A DNA stretch of 64,000 bases from Ciona intestinalis (lineage: Eukaryota; Chordata; Ascidiacea; Phlebobranchia; Cionidae): NCBI RefSeq assembly GCF_000224145.3, contig NC_020169.2:1773479-1837478 (forward strand), given 5' to 3'. Under the pieces are notes generated by a model. That model worked only from the letters and a program-made list of their open reading frames with translations, was not told the DNA's origin and made no database searches. Below, piece by piece: positions 1-11,777 of this stretch; the first letter of the stretch is position 1; the number at the start of each line of letters is the position of its first letter. A program made the position numbers and the translations under genes.

Positions 1-3000
1 ACAATCCACATCTTTCTGGCTTCCAATATGGTATTGGAAAAGAATCTCGACAAATTACATTGGATAAAGGTAACTGCGTAACTTTAAGGGAATAATTTTT
101 AAATAACTTATATTTAAAGTGCATCTTAGACTCAGAACCTCAGGCATAAAAGGAAATCTGTAATCGATCAGTGGTTTATTCATCAATTATTAAAGAAAAT
201 TTAATAAGATTTTTGCATTTAAAGTTCTTGAAACTATATTCTTACATTGCAAGCCATGATCACATTTTAGTGTAACCAGTGCAATTGGTGTAATAATGTA
301 TACCCAAAGCTGTATATAGTTAAAAGTAATCACTATAAATATGAATACCATTTAACACCGCAACAATTTATTAACCATGGCATTCTCGGCTACCAACTAA
401 ACTAGTCACCGTCTAAATCGATCGACTAATAGTCGCTCGGTTTTAACTGACTAACTTCTGTAATACGTAATGCAAAGAAAGTTAGTCTGCCAGCTTAAAA
501 AAATGCAGTAACCAATAGTAACTGCGACCAACTAACTTTAGTCGATAGCCGAGAATACCATCCGGGCTGGAATATAAAACGGGTAAACATTTCTTTAGGC
601 AAAAACCAGATACGTGATATGGCCGCGCAACTTAATCTCAATCGACATTGTGTTGATACTGCATTCAACTTTTTCAAAATGGCAATCAGTAAACGCTTAT
701 CAAGGGGAAGACGTATTACTCATATTGTTGCAGCATGTTTATACATGACATGCAGAACAGAAGGAACACCTCGTATCCTTTTAAAATAAAATGGTATTAA
801 TACACCACTACTTTAATTAAAGGCTCATCTGAATATTTATTTATGTTAAATTTTCCTTAACCGTTCCTGCTCAGACTTGCTCCTGGATTTCAGCGACATA
901 ACTCAGGTACGCCTTAATATATTGTGTGTATTTTTTATTACAAAGCACAGATTTACAAAATTTGACCATTTTAATACATTATACAAATAAATATTTAGAA
1001 CAAGACAATATAAAATTTTCCTAAATTTCTATAATTTAACACACTAACACTAATGTATTAATTTGTTGGAATGGGACTTTAGGTGAATGTCTTCATTTTG
1101 GGAAAAGTTTTTCTACTTCTAGCAAAGGAACTGCACATTAATCTTCCAGTCTTGGGTAAGCAATATAAACTGCAATTCAATGATAATAAGCACAAGCTAA
1201 AAATTAAAAATATTGTTTAAAATTATATAGGTAGGTAGTTTTACTAAGTGTGTACATTCTATATACATTTGATGTTGAAACTTGTTGATTTTGGCTCAAT
1301 ATTGCACCATGCAAGGTAGTTTAATTTCAGTGTTGGCCAGAAAACTTGTAAAACAGAGTTTATGATTAGGTCACTTAGGTGTTTGCGTAATAAAATATTA
1401 GTTCTGGTATCTGACCGCCTTGTACACCAGTGCCATTTGTGCTGTCACTTGAGCATTGAAACTGGATGGTGATACCGTCACAAACCACCTCACTCAGGCC
1501 TTCTTGGCCAAAGTAACTAAGCTCATTGCCATCCAGTATAGCAGACGCAGTGTAAAATATGCCTGGTTCGCATTGAACCGAGTGTTTAAACCAAACGGAA
1601 AAGGTCTTGCTACAGCCATCAGAAAAGAATCCAGCAGTCTCTTCGGAGAGCACTTTACCATTCTGCGATAGCTTAATATGTGCCTTGTAGTTAGCTGCAC
1701 CAGTGCTCGACCCATACAGACCGTAACCTGCGATAAAAACCCGCTTGTCTGCCATAAATCTGATTGAATCGCATCGGCCCCTGTATCTCCACTGGTTACT
1801 TCTGTATGCAGTAGACTGGAACCTATGACAGCAGTGTGGTGTAAGGCCACGGCGGTGTTCAGTTGGAAATGTCAGTTCAGGCTTGGTTGTGGCAGAGTAC
1901 CAAACAAATATTTGAATAATTTCTTCTTTTGTCAGCAAGTCAGAAGTTGCGGGCCCGTCAGCAAACTCCTAAATTAGAAAGTTTTTAGAAAACATGAGTT
2001 CATATTTAAATATAAAGTTGTATTTACCTGCAATGACATTGTTGGAATGCGTAATAGAAACAAGCTATCTTTTAAAGCTTCACGTTTGTTTTTACCAGTT
2101 GGTTCTACATTATTTCGAATGCATTCTGCCTCTGCCCATCTATTAGCAGCATCAAATACTGCTGTTTCATTGACACTCAGGCTTTCTCTACACACAATAG
2201 ATCTTAAAGTTTTTCCATCTACGTCTGTAAATCCTTCGGCTTTCAGGGACAGTTCAGTTTGGGCATCTATAACCTGTATTAAAAACAATAGTTAGACATT
2301 CAGTCATTGACAAGGCAGGTACAACAACCTACCTCCCAGCATCTTTGAGTAAGATCCTCATCTTCAAATAAGCAGCTTTGAGACAGCAGTACACAAGCAT
2401 TCCTGTAGCTAAGACTGGTTTCCAGGAACTCCACGCAAGCATGGGCAAGATAGGGCACAATATACTTCTTTGATGCGTATAAGGTAGCCAGGACAGTGTC
2501 TGCTTCAAGACAAACCTCATCACAGTAAAGGTACCTGTAGTACGACAAAAAAAGTTTATAATATTCACAATTTGATGGTTAGAATGTACCTTAACAAAGC
2601 AAGAAAAGCTTTAGGTTCCACATCAGGAATATGTATTTCCTCTTTGTTTTCGGCCAAATCACCGTTAAACATTGCAAAAAAGACAGAACTCCCAATTGCA
2701 AGGACATATTTATGTGCAGGAATTCGTTTTGATGCACCTATAAAAATATCATAGCTTTAAAAAGGGGTAGATAATACCAACACTCTGTAATCTAACCAAG
2801 AGGTCCAACAATAAAGTGAATGTCACTGAGCAATTCATTGTTGAACATTTTCTCATTTCGTTCTCGAATTGTAGATTTAGAAAATTCCCAATCACTTGTA
2901 CTGTCTTTTTTTGCCTTGCATTTTGTTGCCTTCCCAGATATCCTGGTTTATGAACATAAAAAATAGGATTTACAGTATAGGCCTACATTAATACTGTAAA

Positions 3001-6000
3001 ATAATACCAAGTAGTTAGTTTATATAATTTTGGAAAGAAAATTATTCTGTTATCCCTTATCAGTATTTTGTTGAATGAATCAACTCCCTAATTTACTTTC
3101 CCGTGTTACGTAATCTGCCGTAACACAGCCGTTAAAATGCAATTACCTTGTTGGTTTATCTGCCATTCGAACGAGAACTTGCGTTGAATCGATAAGCGAA
3201 GGCGACGCCAAATTCTCTGCGTTCCCACGACCAAGCTGATTAATTTCTTCTATAATTTCATCCATTGCTTGAAAGTTGTTACTTAATCGCAAACTCAAAC
3301 CATTTCTTGGTAATGAGTGTTGTTAACGTACGTGTGCGTTTTCGTATCTTTCTGTGTTGTTTTGTTTTTTGCTTAGAATGGATAAGGTGTAGTTCGTTTA
3401 CCGCTGAAATAAAAAAAATACTTTAGTTGTTTGGGACGACCAGGGTCCGACGACGCATTGTATGATGAACAAAAGTTCTTTATTAATGCGTTTCAATTTA
3501 TAAAGTATAATAGTTTAGTTTTATTTAGTAAACATAATTCAACAAACTGAAAATTAAATGTTGATCAGCTGCGCCGTCTCGCGGGCAAATGTTTCGTCTC
3601 ACCGAAATTATTTGAATTCTATATGAATTAATTGTTTTCATGTTCTTTACGTAGTTTTGTATATATTTTTATAAACGCGAAAAATATACTAGAATAACTT
3701 TCTCTTTGGTCTAGCCCTATTTTCAATAAATGGCGAAAACTTTCATATGTTTACAGGTTCAGAAATTAAGATGTCATTTAATCGTAATGAAGAACTCAAA
3801 TGTGTATACGTGCAGCACTTGATGTTTTGTGATTGTAGCGCTCAGACAATCGCAAATTGCGCGGTGAGCACGTATTGTCCGTGACGCTCCGCTTTGTTAA
3901 ACTCACTTGTAAAAGCAGCGCACGGAGAAGTACTACTCGTATTGTGAGAACTCTACTTCGCTATTTACATTCAATTAGACTGCTAGACTTTTGAACATTA
4001 CTGTAACTATTTATCTTAGGCGGCGGTCCAACCTCATTCAATATATATAATTCTTAAAGGCAGTAAACAGGGAACAGGATAGATTAGTATTGCTTTAAAC
4101 GTATGTAAAGAGCATAAAAATATCATCATGGTCGAAAACGCAGAGAAACAGTTTGGGCCAACCCACGCAGTCTACCATCGTCTCTTACAGCCAGCTTATG
4201 AAAGGATGATTATTCAGCATGTTTACAAAAACAAAATCAACTTGAAATCCGGAGCCACTGGTCAGCTGTTGCAGAAAAGACCGAAAACAACAGGTAATTT
4301 ATCAGTATACTGAAATATATTGTGTAACCAGACATGTATTAACTCAATACGATTTCCAACGGTATAGGTTACCTGGGCAAAAAATGGGAAGGGACTAGTT
4401 ACCCCGCTTCTACTTACTGGAATCCCACTGTAAATGAACACTGGCAATGGCAACATTCGGTCGCGCCATCGATCGCCCACAGTATTCAAACTTTTCAAGT
4501 AAGTGGGGCCTAATAGCACTTGTAGCATGTAAACTTTAAGTAAAAAAAACTGTCTTTAATCTATTTTTTCTTATTTTTCGACAACAAATAACAGTTATTA
4601 TATTTTGGGGAAAAACCAGCCAAAAACTACGGTCATTATCTTTTACGAAAACCAGCAAAAAATAACGGTTTATTATTTTTTAGGAAAACCAGCAAAAACC
4701 TATTACCGTTCCTCAACTAACGGACGAGTACAACATAAAAGCTTCCTCGCGAGCCAACACCTTTAGCGCAACAACGAGAGTGCGCGAGGTCCCAGTTTCA
4801 GGGATTTACAAAAAAGAAATCCAGGAGTTTCGTTCCAGAACACCATCCGCTCGTGGCGTGAGAGCTGTGGCAATTTCAAATCGGTCTTTGATCGCATCTC
4901 AGAGTGGTCGGTAAGTGCATACAAAGAAACTGTGTGTCTGTGACGACATTTTCTTTGTATAGCTCAAACATTCATAAATCATGTACAAAAAGTTCAAAAA
5001 AAAAAATTTACTACCAAAGTAATGTTATTAAAACGACACAAAATCGAATTTTAATGTTTTTACAGAGCTCATAGTGTTGGAGCACCCAGTGTGTCGGGTA
5101 AAATTCCCCACGCAAGTGACCAACCCGTTCGAATGCAACGGGAGTTCGAACAACTTCAGTTAACGAGGGAACGTAAACGGCAAGCACAGATCACCTCGCA
5201 CCGAATGGACAGAATGTTAGTTAAACGAATTTTATTCATATATTAAAATTACGTATAAACCATATAGTTATTCATATAGGTCTTTAATTTATTTTTCAGG
5301 TATTATCTTAACGGCTCGTCTTCAAAAATCCATTCGAAATATCGAATATCTGACGAAGAGCTAAGCCGGATCCGTATGATTGCTGTGGCCCGTGGAATCA
5401 AAGTTCCTTCTATTGTTAGCGGCTATAAGGAGAACCGAGGCAGTGTTAGTGGTCCGCACTCGACTCCCAGGGGTCCGGAGGATGATGATGTTGCTCGTCA
5501 AGGGAGCGGGAGGACCATCATTCCAACTGCAGATAACTTATCAATTGGAGATGTGACGTCCTTGGATGGGACGGAGAAAGGGAGCTCCAGAGCGACGAAG
5601 GAGGATCGTGCAACATCCGACAATGAAGAGGACCGTTTAGAGTTGCTCCGAGAGCTGGAGGCAGAGAAGAGCGTCACAAGCCACAATCTGGATGTAGAGG
5701 ATGCTACTGAAGAGGAAAAGGAAGAAGAAGAGCATTCGGAACCAAACGAGAAACAAGAAACCGTTTCAGTAAAATCAGACTCTGCGGCGCTGCAAGGGTC
5801 GCAACGAAACGTTACCTTTTTAACTGAATTAACTGAGGCCGAGAAAATGCAAGAAAAAAGCTAACCAGCTTTGTAATACAGCTTGTTAAACAAATTAGGA
5901 ATTTTGCTCAATTTGTAAAATTTTAACAGCTTTCCGCTTGACCAAATCGTGACCATGCAGTCATGGATGATATTTCTTTATTCCTGGTGTGTCAACATAC

Positions 6001-9000
6001 CGACAATGCTCTGTAGGTTACTTCGCGCTATTTATTGCTTTGTGTGTGTATACAAACGCGTATACAACAAAGGTATCTTTGCTTGGTAAACTAACGTGTA
6101 AACTAACGTGTAAAGAGGTCGGGAACAGTCTCGCTTCGTCGCAATTTACAAGAAGTCTCTGCTATTCCCACCCCCTGTAACTGTGCCTAAGTTTTCCCCA
6201 CGGCGCGACCATATACAATTTACAGGGAATTCTTAACCAAGCTTATATTTCACGATAAACAGCAGTGTGTGGATTACTTATGGCGTCTTTGTTTTGTCCG
6301 GCGCAGATCCTAGCCCTTCTAAAATTACCGTTCCCGGAATTAAGCGAGATTAAATATCCTGACACGTGTTTTGTAAATCGTTTCTGTTTTCTCTTGCGAC
6401 GTTTAACTCGTAGGCTTAGTAAAGCTCCATGTTTAGCCGCAGTAAGATATTTTTGCCGCTTCTGCATTTCAATTCGCCTTGCACCCTATATATAAATATA
6501 ACGCATTAACTTACGTGCATGAAATAAATTTCTTATGCTATTGAAGGCTCGTTATAGCAGTATGTTTTTTCAATCGAGCTGTGGCGGTTTTCGACAAAAC
6601 TATATATACTGCATCTTATTCAAGATTACATACATTAAACTATCCATGTTTATTATTATCACAGATCCGTGCATGTACATCACTCGTTTCGCCCATCGAC
6701 TTGATTTCAACGAAAAAACCCACGAAGTTTCTGTGGCCGCCATGCGACTCGTATCCCGTATGAAACGTGACTGGATCCACACTGGCAGACGACCATCAGG
6801 CCTTTGTGGTGCTGCACTGCTGGTAGCAGCACGACTGCATGGTTTTAACTGCGACCTTAACGACGTGGTAAAAGTGGCAAGGATAGGACATGACACTATA
6901 CGCAAAAGGTACGTATGCTTTTAATTATTTAATCACGACTAGCATTCTGATACGTTCACCAAAATTAAACAAATAATAAATGTAACTTCTTTATTCCCAC
7001 CTGGTGATGCATCGACATTCGTTATAAACGGGTGTTTTGTTTTGTACAGCTCGTATAACCGCTTGTCATTTTTTTATTAAAACATTCATTTTATACGTGT
7101 GTTTCATAAATTACAATCCAATTTTTGTACCTCTCGTCTTAAAACTCTACAATACCCCAGCACCCCTAAATAAATTCATATTTTCAGGTTAAACGAATTC
7201 GAATCCACCCCCTCATCCAAGCTCACCATCAACGAGTTCATGAAGATCGACCTGGAAGCGGAGCATGATCCTCCTGCGTTCATTAACTCCCGGATCAAAG
7301 CAAAGATTCATCAACTGGAGGCGGAAGGAGCATCCTTAGAAAGTAAGATGATAATTCTTTTTCTGTTACATATAGTAGGGTTGAGGAAGATGGGACACCT
7401 TTTTTTCCTATTTTCTTATCCAATTTTGTAGTAAACAAAGAACATTTAAATAATTATAAAACCGTGACCGAACGATTTCTATAAACCGGGGTTAATTGTT
7501 TAAGACGCGATCAGGGTATTTTGATATTATGTGCTAAAGGTGTCCCGTCTTCCCCCCAGTCTACTATATGTGCTGTTTTTAGATGACACCTATAGTCCTA
7601 TACCAATTAATATTAACGTTCCTTTAACCGCCCATGCGCACATGGTCGTGTATTATATTATTGGTTTAAAATTTATATCACACGATCAAATTTTCGCTTC
7701 ACGAATAATGTGATTCTATATAGTCGAGGTCCTACCGTGAGGCACGCCATTGCCCACCCACTTTCTAGGCCAGGGGCACACAGAAAGGGACCATAGGATT
7801 AGACAGAGTTGCCCCCATTACCCGAACGAGTGGTACGATCGCTTCAAAATATATTTTACATCAGCAAATTTAGGAGATACAGATTAGTTTTAAAACGTAT
7901 TTACTCCTTTATAGCATAGTTAATGTATTATAATGCCACCACGCTAAAATCAAACTTTTCCAGATGAAATCGGGAAGCTATCCAACGTTATAGACGACAA
8001 ACTCACGCAACAAAGCAGCAGACCAGGTGTGTTATAAAACAACGACCTATTATCAGGCCATCATAAACGCAAATGTTTTGTCACAGCTTCCCCAGCCAAT
8101 GTATCGAAACCGTCGAACTCGTCTGTAAACAGAGGTATTTATAGATTGTGGTTTATATATATAAATGAATGAATAAATGTAACTTACTTCAAATGAATAA
8201 ATGTAACTTACGACAGTCGTTATAACACAAGTGTTCTGTTTCATACACCCCGTGACAGTTCACGTGTTATACCATATATGTTACTTTGTGCAATTGTGGG
8301 TGATTAATATTTTTTTTTTTATTATGTATTACTGATAATTAGGACAACCCATTAGTGACTACTAGGTTGGAGCAATTGCCGTTAAGTATCTTCCCCAAGG
8401 ACACATATCAATTAGTTACTTTATGCTTGATGACTATTAGTAACTGCATTTCGGCCATGTCACCTAAGAGTTAGACTGCCTACACTGCACATTTAAATCT
8501 GCTGGTATAATATATGAGTTATTCAAGTGTTTGTCAGTATTTGTACGTTACTGTGCACACTGTCTTGTCGCATACTTTAGCTCTATTCTACAATGCATTT
8601 TTAACATTGTCGCATAATCGTGTAGTACCCGAACATGTGAGTAACGACGACGACCCTGAATTAAGAGCAGCGGCCACGTTCATGCACTCTGAGCACCCTG
8701 AAGCCGTCGCCCAATCCCTTCTATCGCCAAAGAGAGGTTTACCCCAACCTACAAGACAAGGTTTAGAGATTAGGCCTTTTTTGTCGTGTGGCTTATTAAA
8801 AATTTTCACTGTATATGCGATAAATATGTTAATGACTGAAGTTTAGCTTAAAAGTTGCATTCGAAGTTAAACGATCTTTGTGTTTTTTTTCGTGTTGTTA
8901 TGCAACAATATTGATACAGATGCTAAAATTTAGGTTAAAAACTGCTCAAAATTCAACCAATACTCGACGTGCCATAGCTTTACTAATTGTACTTTTAATG

Positions 9001-11777
9001 AACCACAAATGGTTTAATTAATTTGCTTTTGTAGGGTTTCGAAGTACAGGACCCACGCCGACCGCAGCCAGCTTAGGTTTACGTACAAGTATCGATGAGT
9101 GTCTCTCTACACCTTCCGACAGCGACCGTCTGCACGAAAACGATAATAACAACGGAGAACTGGATTTAACCGGAATAGATGACAATGAGATAGACAAAGT
9201 AGGATATTGGTTAATTTTGAAATTATGATGCACCCTAAACACGCAAGTTTATAATTCTACATGCCAAGTTAATTTATCGAATGTTAGTATAACAGAACAT
9301 AATTTTATTTATCTCTTTGACGAAGAAAAGGGAATCAACAGTAAAACAACAGTTAAAACACACTATGGATAAAAAGTGTGGGAAAGAATGTCAATTACAA
9401 GGCCTGGCTGTTGCACTCAAAAGTATGCTTGCTCATTTATATTTTGTTTGTTTTTTTAGCTGCTTCTTTCGCCACATGAAAGTGAAATAAAACAGAGAAT
9501 TTGGATGAAAGAATATGGGGAATTTGTAAAGGTACATTGAATAAAAAAAAATAACCTCGCATGGCCGGCAAGGATAGTCGTTATAACAGGCGTGTTTTGT
9601 TTCCCACACCCCATGTCCGCCTACGGATTACCATTCTGTCATTTTGTGGTTGATTATTTTGGATAGTTTTTTACCTTTTCTAGTGTAGTGCAGGCAAATT
9701 AAATTTTAGACAACCAGCAAGGATGGTAATTTCCGTTGCCTTGTTCAGAACACATACGCAAACAATTGTATAAACTTAGCATATTAATAAAGCAACAGCT
9801 CTGTTATAATTATCGTTGACGTTTCTTAACTATATAATACTCCAACTTCCTCCCCAGGAGTTAGAGGAGAAAAGAGAAATAAAGAGAATAGAAAATGAAA
9901 AAAAGAATCGACGACCCAGAAAATTCAAGCAAGTTCGTTACAAGGAATATTACGGTGAAAGTAGAACTGCTGGAGAAGCGATCGAAAAACTCGTCTCCCG
10001 GCAACGCTTGTCTAATAAAATCAACTATGAAGCACTAAAAAAGGTAAGTCAATTTTAACACCATTTATATACATATAGTTTCCTGCCACCAGTTTTATTT
10101 TACACAGTTTTGTATAGTAGGGTAGGGGAAGACGGGACACTTTTAGCAAAGAATATCCTGATCGTGTTTTAAACAATTAACAACGGTCTATGGGAGTCGT
10201 GAAGATAAGGTTTTATAATTTTTTGAATCTTCTTTGTTTACTGCCAAATGGGACGAGAAAATAGGATGAAAAGTGGTCCCATCTTCCCCAACCCTGCTAT
10301 ACTAACATAATTTATTGGCATAAAGAGCCAAATCGAACCTAAACCTCAAATTTTCCTAAACTGTCCCGCCTAAGATCATATTACATTCTCTATGACTGAG
10401 GTCTTATGCGAGGCAGGTCATAGGACGTTGGGGTTTTTGCCAAAGTTGACTCATTACCCAAACACCCTTGCCTAAATACAATTCAATTCTAATCTGTGTT
10501 GTTTCCAAGGCAACTGAAGACTGTAGCAAACCTGAATCACCTAAACCCGACGTAATCGTTTCTCCCGAAGCCATAATTGAAACCGGTGACGTACGTCCAG
10601 TATCGAAGCGTTGTGCTACTGAAGGAAAGACTGGGTCAAGGAAAAAAGCAAAACGGGAAGTTGCTTGTACCGGTATTGGTGTTGACGATGTAGTAAAACA
10701 GGTTGGTGTGTTTGGTGTTCATATTTGCAATTGTTTAGATATAAGTTAGTGTAGTAAGTATCTTTGTAACTTATTTATTCTCTGGTATAACACGGGACAC
10801 CATAGGTATATATGGTAATGCTTAGGGTACTTACTTTTTTGGTTTTTTTTTGTATGGCTGACAAGTCAGACAGCCCATAAAATAACCACTGGGTTGAAGC
10901 AACTACCGTTGGGTCTTGTATGCGTCAACAATGCTAACAACGCCGAGCTATCGGCGAGCGACATGCGAGTCCCCATTATTATGGCACGGCGTCGCGTTAC
11001 ATCTGTAAGTACGAATTAAAAACTTTTTTTTAATTTCAGGATGTTATTGTGGAAGAAACGAAACCCGTGCTCCTTGCTCCTGAGGAAGAGGAAGAAGAGT
11101 ATGAGGAGGAGGAAGAGGAAGGAGCTCATTGTATGAGCGCCTCCCAAATGATGCAGGAAGCAGGTATATGGTAGCGTTGAAATTTTAATCTTTTCTATAG
11201 ACCATGTTAGATATGTATTTACTTAGGATAAGAAAAACTCATATTACAAAACGGTGAAAAAAAACGTATCTAAAAACTAATCGCTTCCTTATCGTATTAT
11301 TTTTGTGGCACTTGTTTATGACTGGCCTTGTGACACTGGGAGCAAGTAACATCGGCTTTGACTTGTCGTCCTGTCTATATAGTTAAAAGTTACATAGGTT
11401 TTATTCAAGGGTGTGTTGGGCCCTTGACTGTTGTCTACACAGGTCATGATATACAGTGTATAGCTGTAGTTTAAAAGTCACAACACCTAAACTGTTTGTT
11501 GGCTATTTCTACTATGGACAATAAACCTTGGACTGAATGCACCATAGCCTAACACAGACCATGGTCTACGGCCTACGCAATGTCGCAATATGTATTGAGT
11601 ATATATTTTTCCCGTTTATCCTAAATATGTATTATTTAGGTTCTATAGAGACACACGTTTAATTTATTTTTGCTACGTTTATATTACATAACACTCCATT
11701 AGCCATATGTATCCCAACCAGGTTTAGCAGGCGGAGGGTATGGCAACTATGGCGGTACAGGTTACGACTACGATTAA
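1..11777 (+). CDS. BRF1: BRF1, TFIIIB 90-kDa subunit (5' end outside window)
   Basis: TFIIB-related subunit of TFIIIB, which recruits RNA polymerase III to tRNA and 5S genes in the nucleus. Exons read as 1-69, 599-772, 875-906, 1083-1155, 6665-6908, 7188-7342, 7964-8026, 8087-8134, 8626-8760, 9035-9198, 9460-9531, 9858-10043, 10510-10701, 11040-11163, 11722-11777. All junctions are GT-AG and in phase, giving 594 visible residues before TAA. The first exons carry the cyclin-like repeats ([19 protein letters not shown], then [20 protein letters not shown]). The C-terminal half carries the Brf1 homology block ([33 protein letters not shown]) and an acidic tail ending in YDYD. The zinc ribbon, about 75 residues in the family, lies upstream of the window. 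Intron 4 is 5.5 kb and hosts two other genes; other introns hold MITE and SINE copies. Identification is secure; a few small middle exons are less certain. Confidence 0.93.
1375..3265 (-). CDS. BTBD6: BTBD6/BTBD3-like BTB-BACK-PHR protein, nested in a BRF1 intron
   Basis: Likely Cullin-3 ubiquitin-ligase substrate adaptor. Exons on the minus strand are 3265-3147, 2942-2797, 2737-2590, 2534-2333, 2273-2028 and 1968-1375, joining to 1,455 nt and 484 residues with every phase correct. The start ATG opens [14 protein letters not shown]. The BTB fold runs from about residue 76 (DIHFIVGP, then [19 protein letters not shown]). The BACK region includes [20 protein letters not shown]. The PHR-type C-terminus includes [20 protein letters not shown] and [13 protein letters not shown], and ends near [15 protein letters not shown]. 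Length and order match vertebrate BTBD6/BTBD3; which paralogue it represents cannot be decided here. The whole gene lies antisense inside BRF1 intron 4, about 220 bp downstream of a BRF1 exon. Confidence 0.93.
4128..5864 (+). CDS. Unrecognised 412-residue protein nested in a BRF1 intron
   Basis: I do not recognise this family. Exons 4128-4293, 4368-4498, 4684-4910, 5066-5215 and 5300-5864 join in frame to 1,239 nt including TAA. The start is [20 protein letters not shown]. The first half is basic and aromatic, with a [20 protein letters not shown] patch and [10 protein letters not shown]. The second half is low complexity: Ser/Arg-rich, then strongly acidic ([17 protein letters not shown]), probably disordered or coiled. 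No signal peptide or membrane segment is visible. It lies in the same 5.5-kb BRF1 intron as BTBD6, on the host strand, so it needs its own promoter; the 860 bp before it holds no other gene. Five phased introns and a sustained reading frame argue that it is real. Confidence 0.78.
5865..6664 (+). other. Remainder of BRF1 intron 4, no gene seen
   Basis: Between the unknown nested gene and the next BRF1 exon. Overlapping open frames of about 75 codons occur on both strands near 6243-6495, but they lack splice structure or recognisable sequence. Confidence 0.5.
7371..7568. repeat. MITE, TA-flanked inverted-terminal family (copy 1)
   Basis: Family description: about 200-bp elements starting TATAGTAGGGTGGGG(A)AGATG and ending in the inverted complement CCCACCCTACTATA, with the next bases GGGACACC mirrored by GGTGTCCC. 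A conserved core contains ATCCTGATCGTGTTTTAAACA and TTCTTTGTTTACTACCAAAT. The ends look like Tc1/mariner-type TA target duplication. No coding capacity, so non-autonomous. May correspond to the Ciona MITE Cimi-1 from the literature (name from memory). This copy sits 28 bp after a BRF1 5' splice site. Confidence 0.85.
8171..8440 (-). repeat. tRNA-like SINE copy (BRF1 intron)
   Basis: Family description: consensus starts near AATGTAACTTACTTTATCC, then GACAGTCGTTATAACACGGG, a GTGCCAGCTTACGAGTTACC block, a T-rich linker, CAACCCATTAGTGACCACTG, and ends in sequence whose complement reads TGGCACAGTGGTTAGCGCG (box A-like) and GGGTTCAAGGCTC (box B-like). The tRNA-like head therefore lies at the right end and reads on the minus strand. 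Possibly the Ciona composite SINE Cics-1 (name from memory). This copy lacks the tRNA-like end. Confidence 0.7.
9553..9750 (-). repeat. SINE copy (BRF1 intron)
   Basis: CTCGCATGGCCGGCAAGGAT followed by GTCGTTATAACAGGCGTGTT and the GACAACCAG...TTGCC block; the tRNA-like end is missing. Confidence 0.6.
10113..10301. repeat. MITE copy 2 (BRF1 intron)
   Basis: Both inverted termini are present (GTATAGTAGGGTAGGGG and CCCCAACCCTGCTATA). It lies 70 bp after a BRF1 5' splice site. Confidence 0.85.
10766..10998 (-). repeat. SINE copy, degenerate (BRF1 intron)
   Basis: GGTATAACACGGGACACC, T-run, GTATGGCTGACAAGTCAGAC, CCACTGGGTTGAAGCAAC, then a corrupted tRNA-like end near ATGGCACGGCG. Confidence 0.55.

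Noticed and set aside
6243..6495. Overlapping open frames of about 75 codons on both strands in the BRF1 intron.
   Set aside because: No splice partners, no recognisable motif, and mirrored open frames are common in such sequence.
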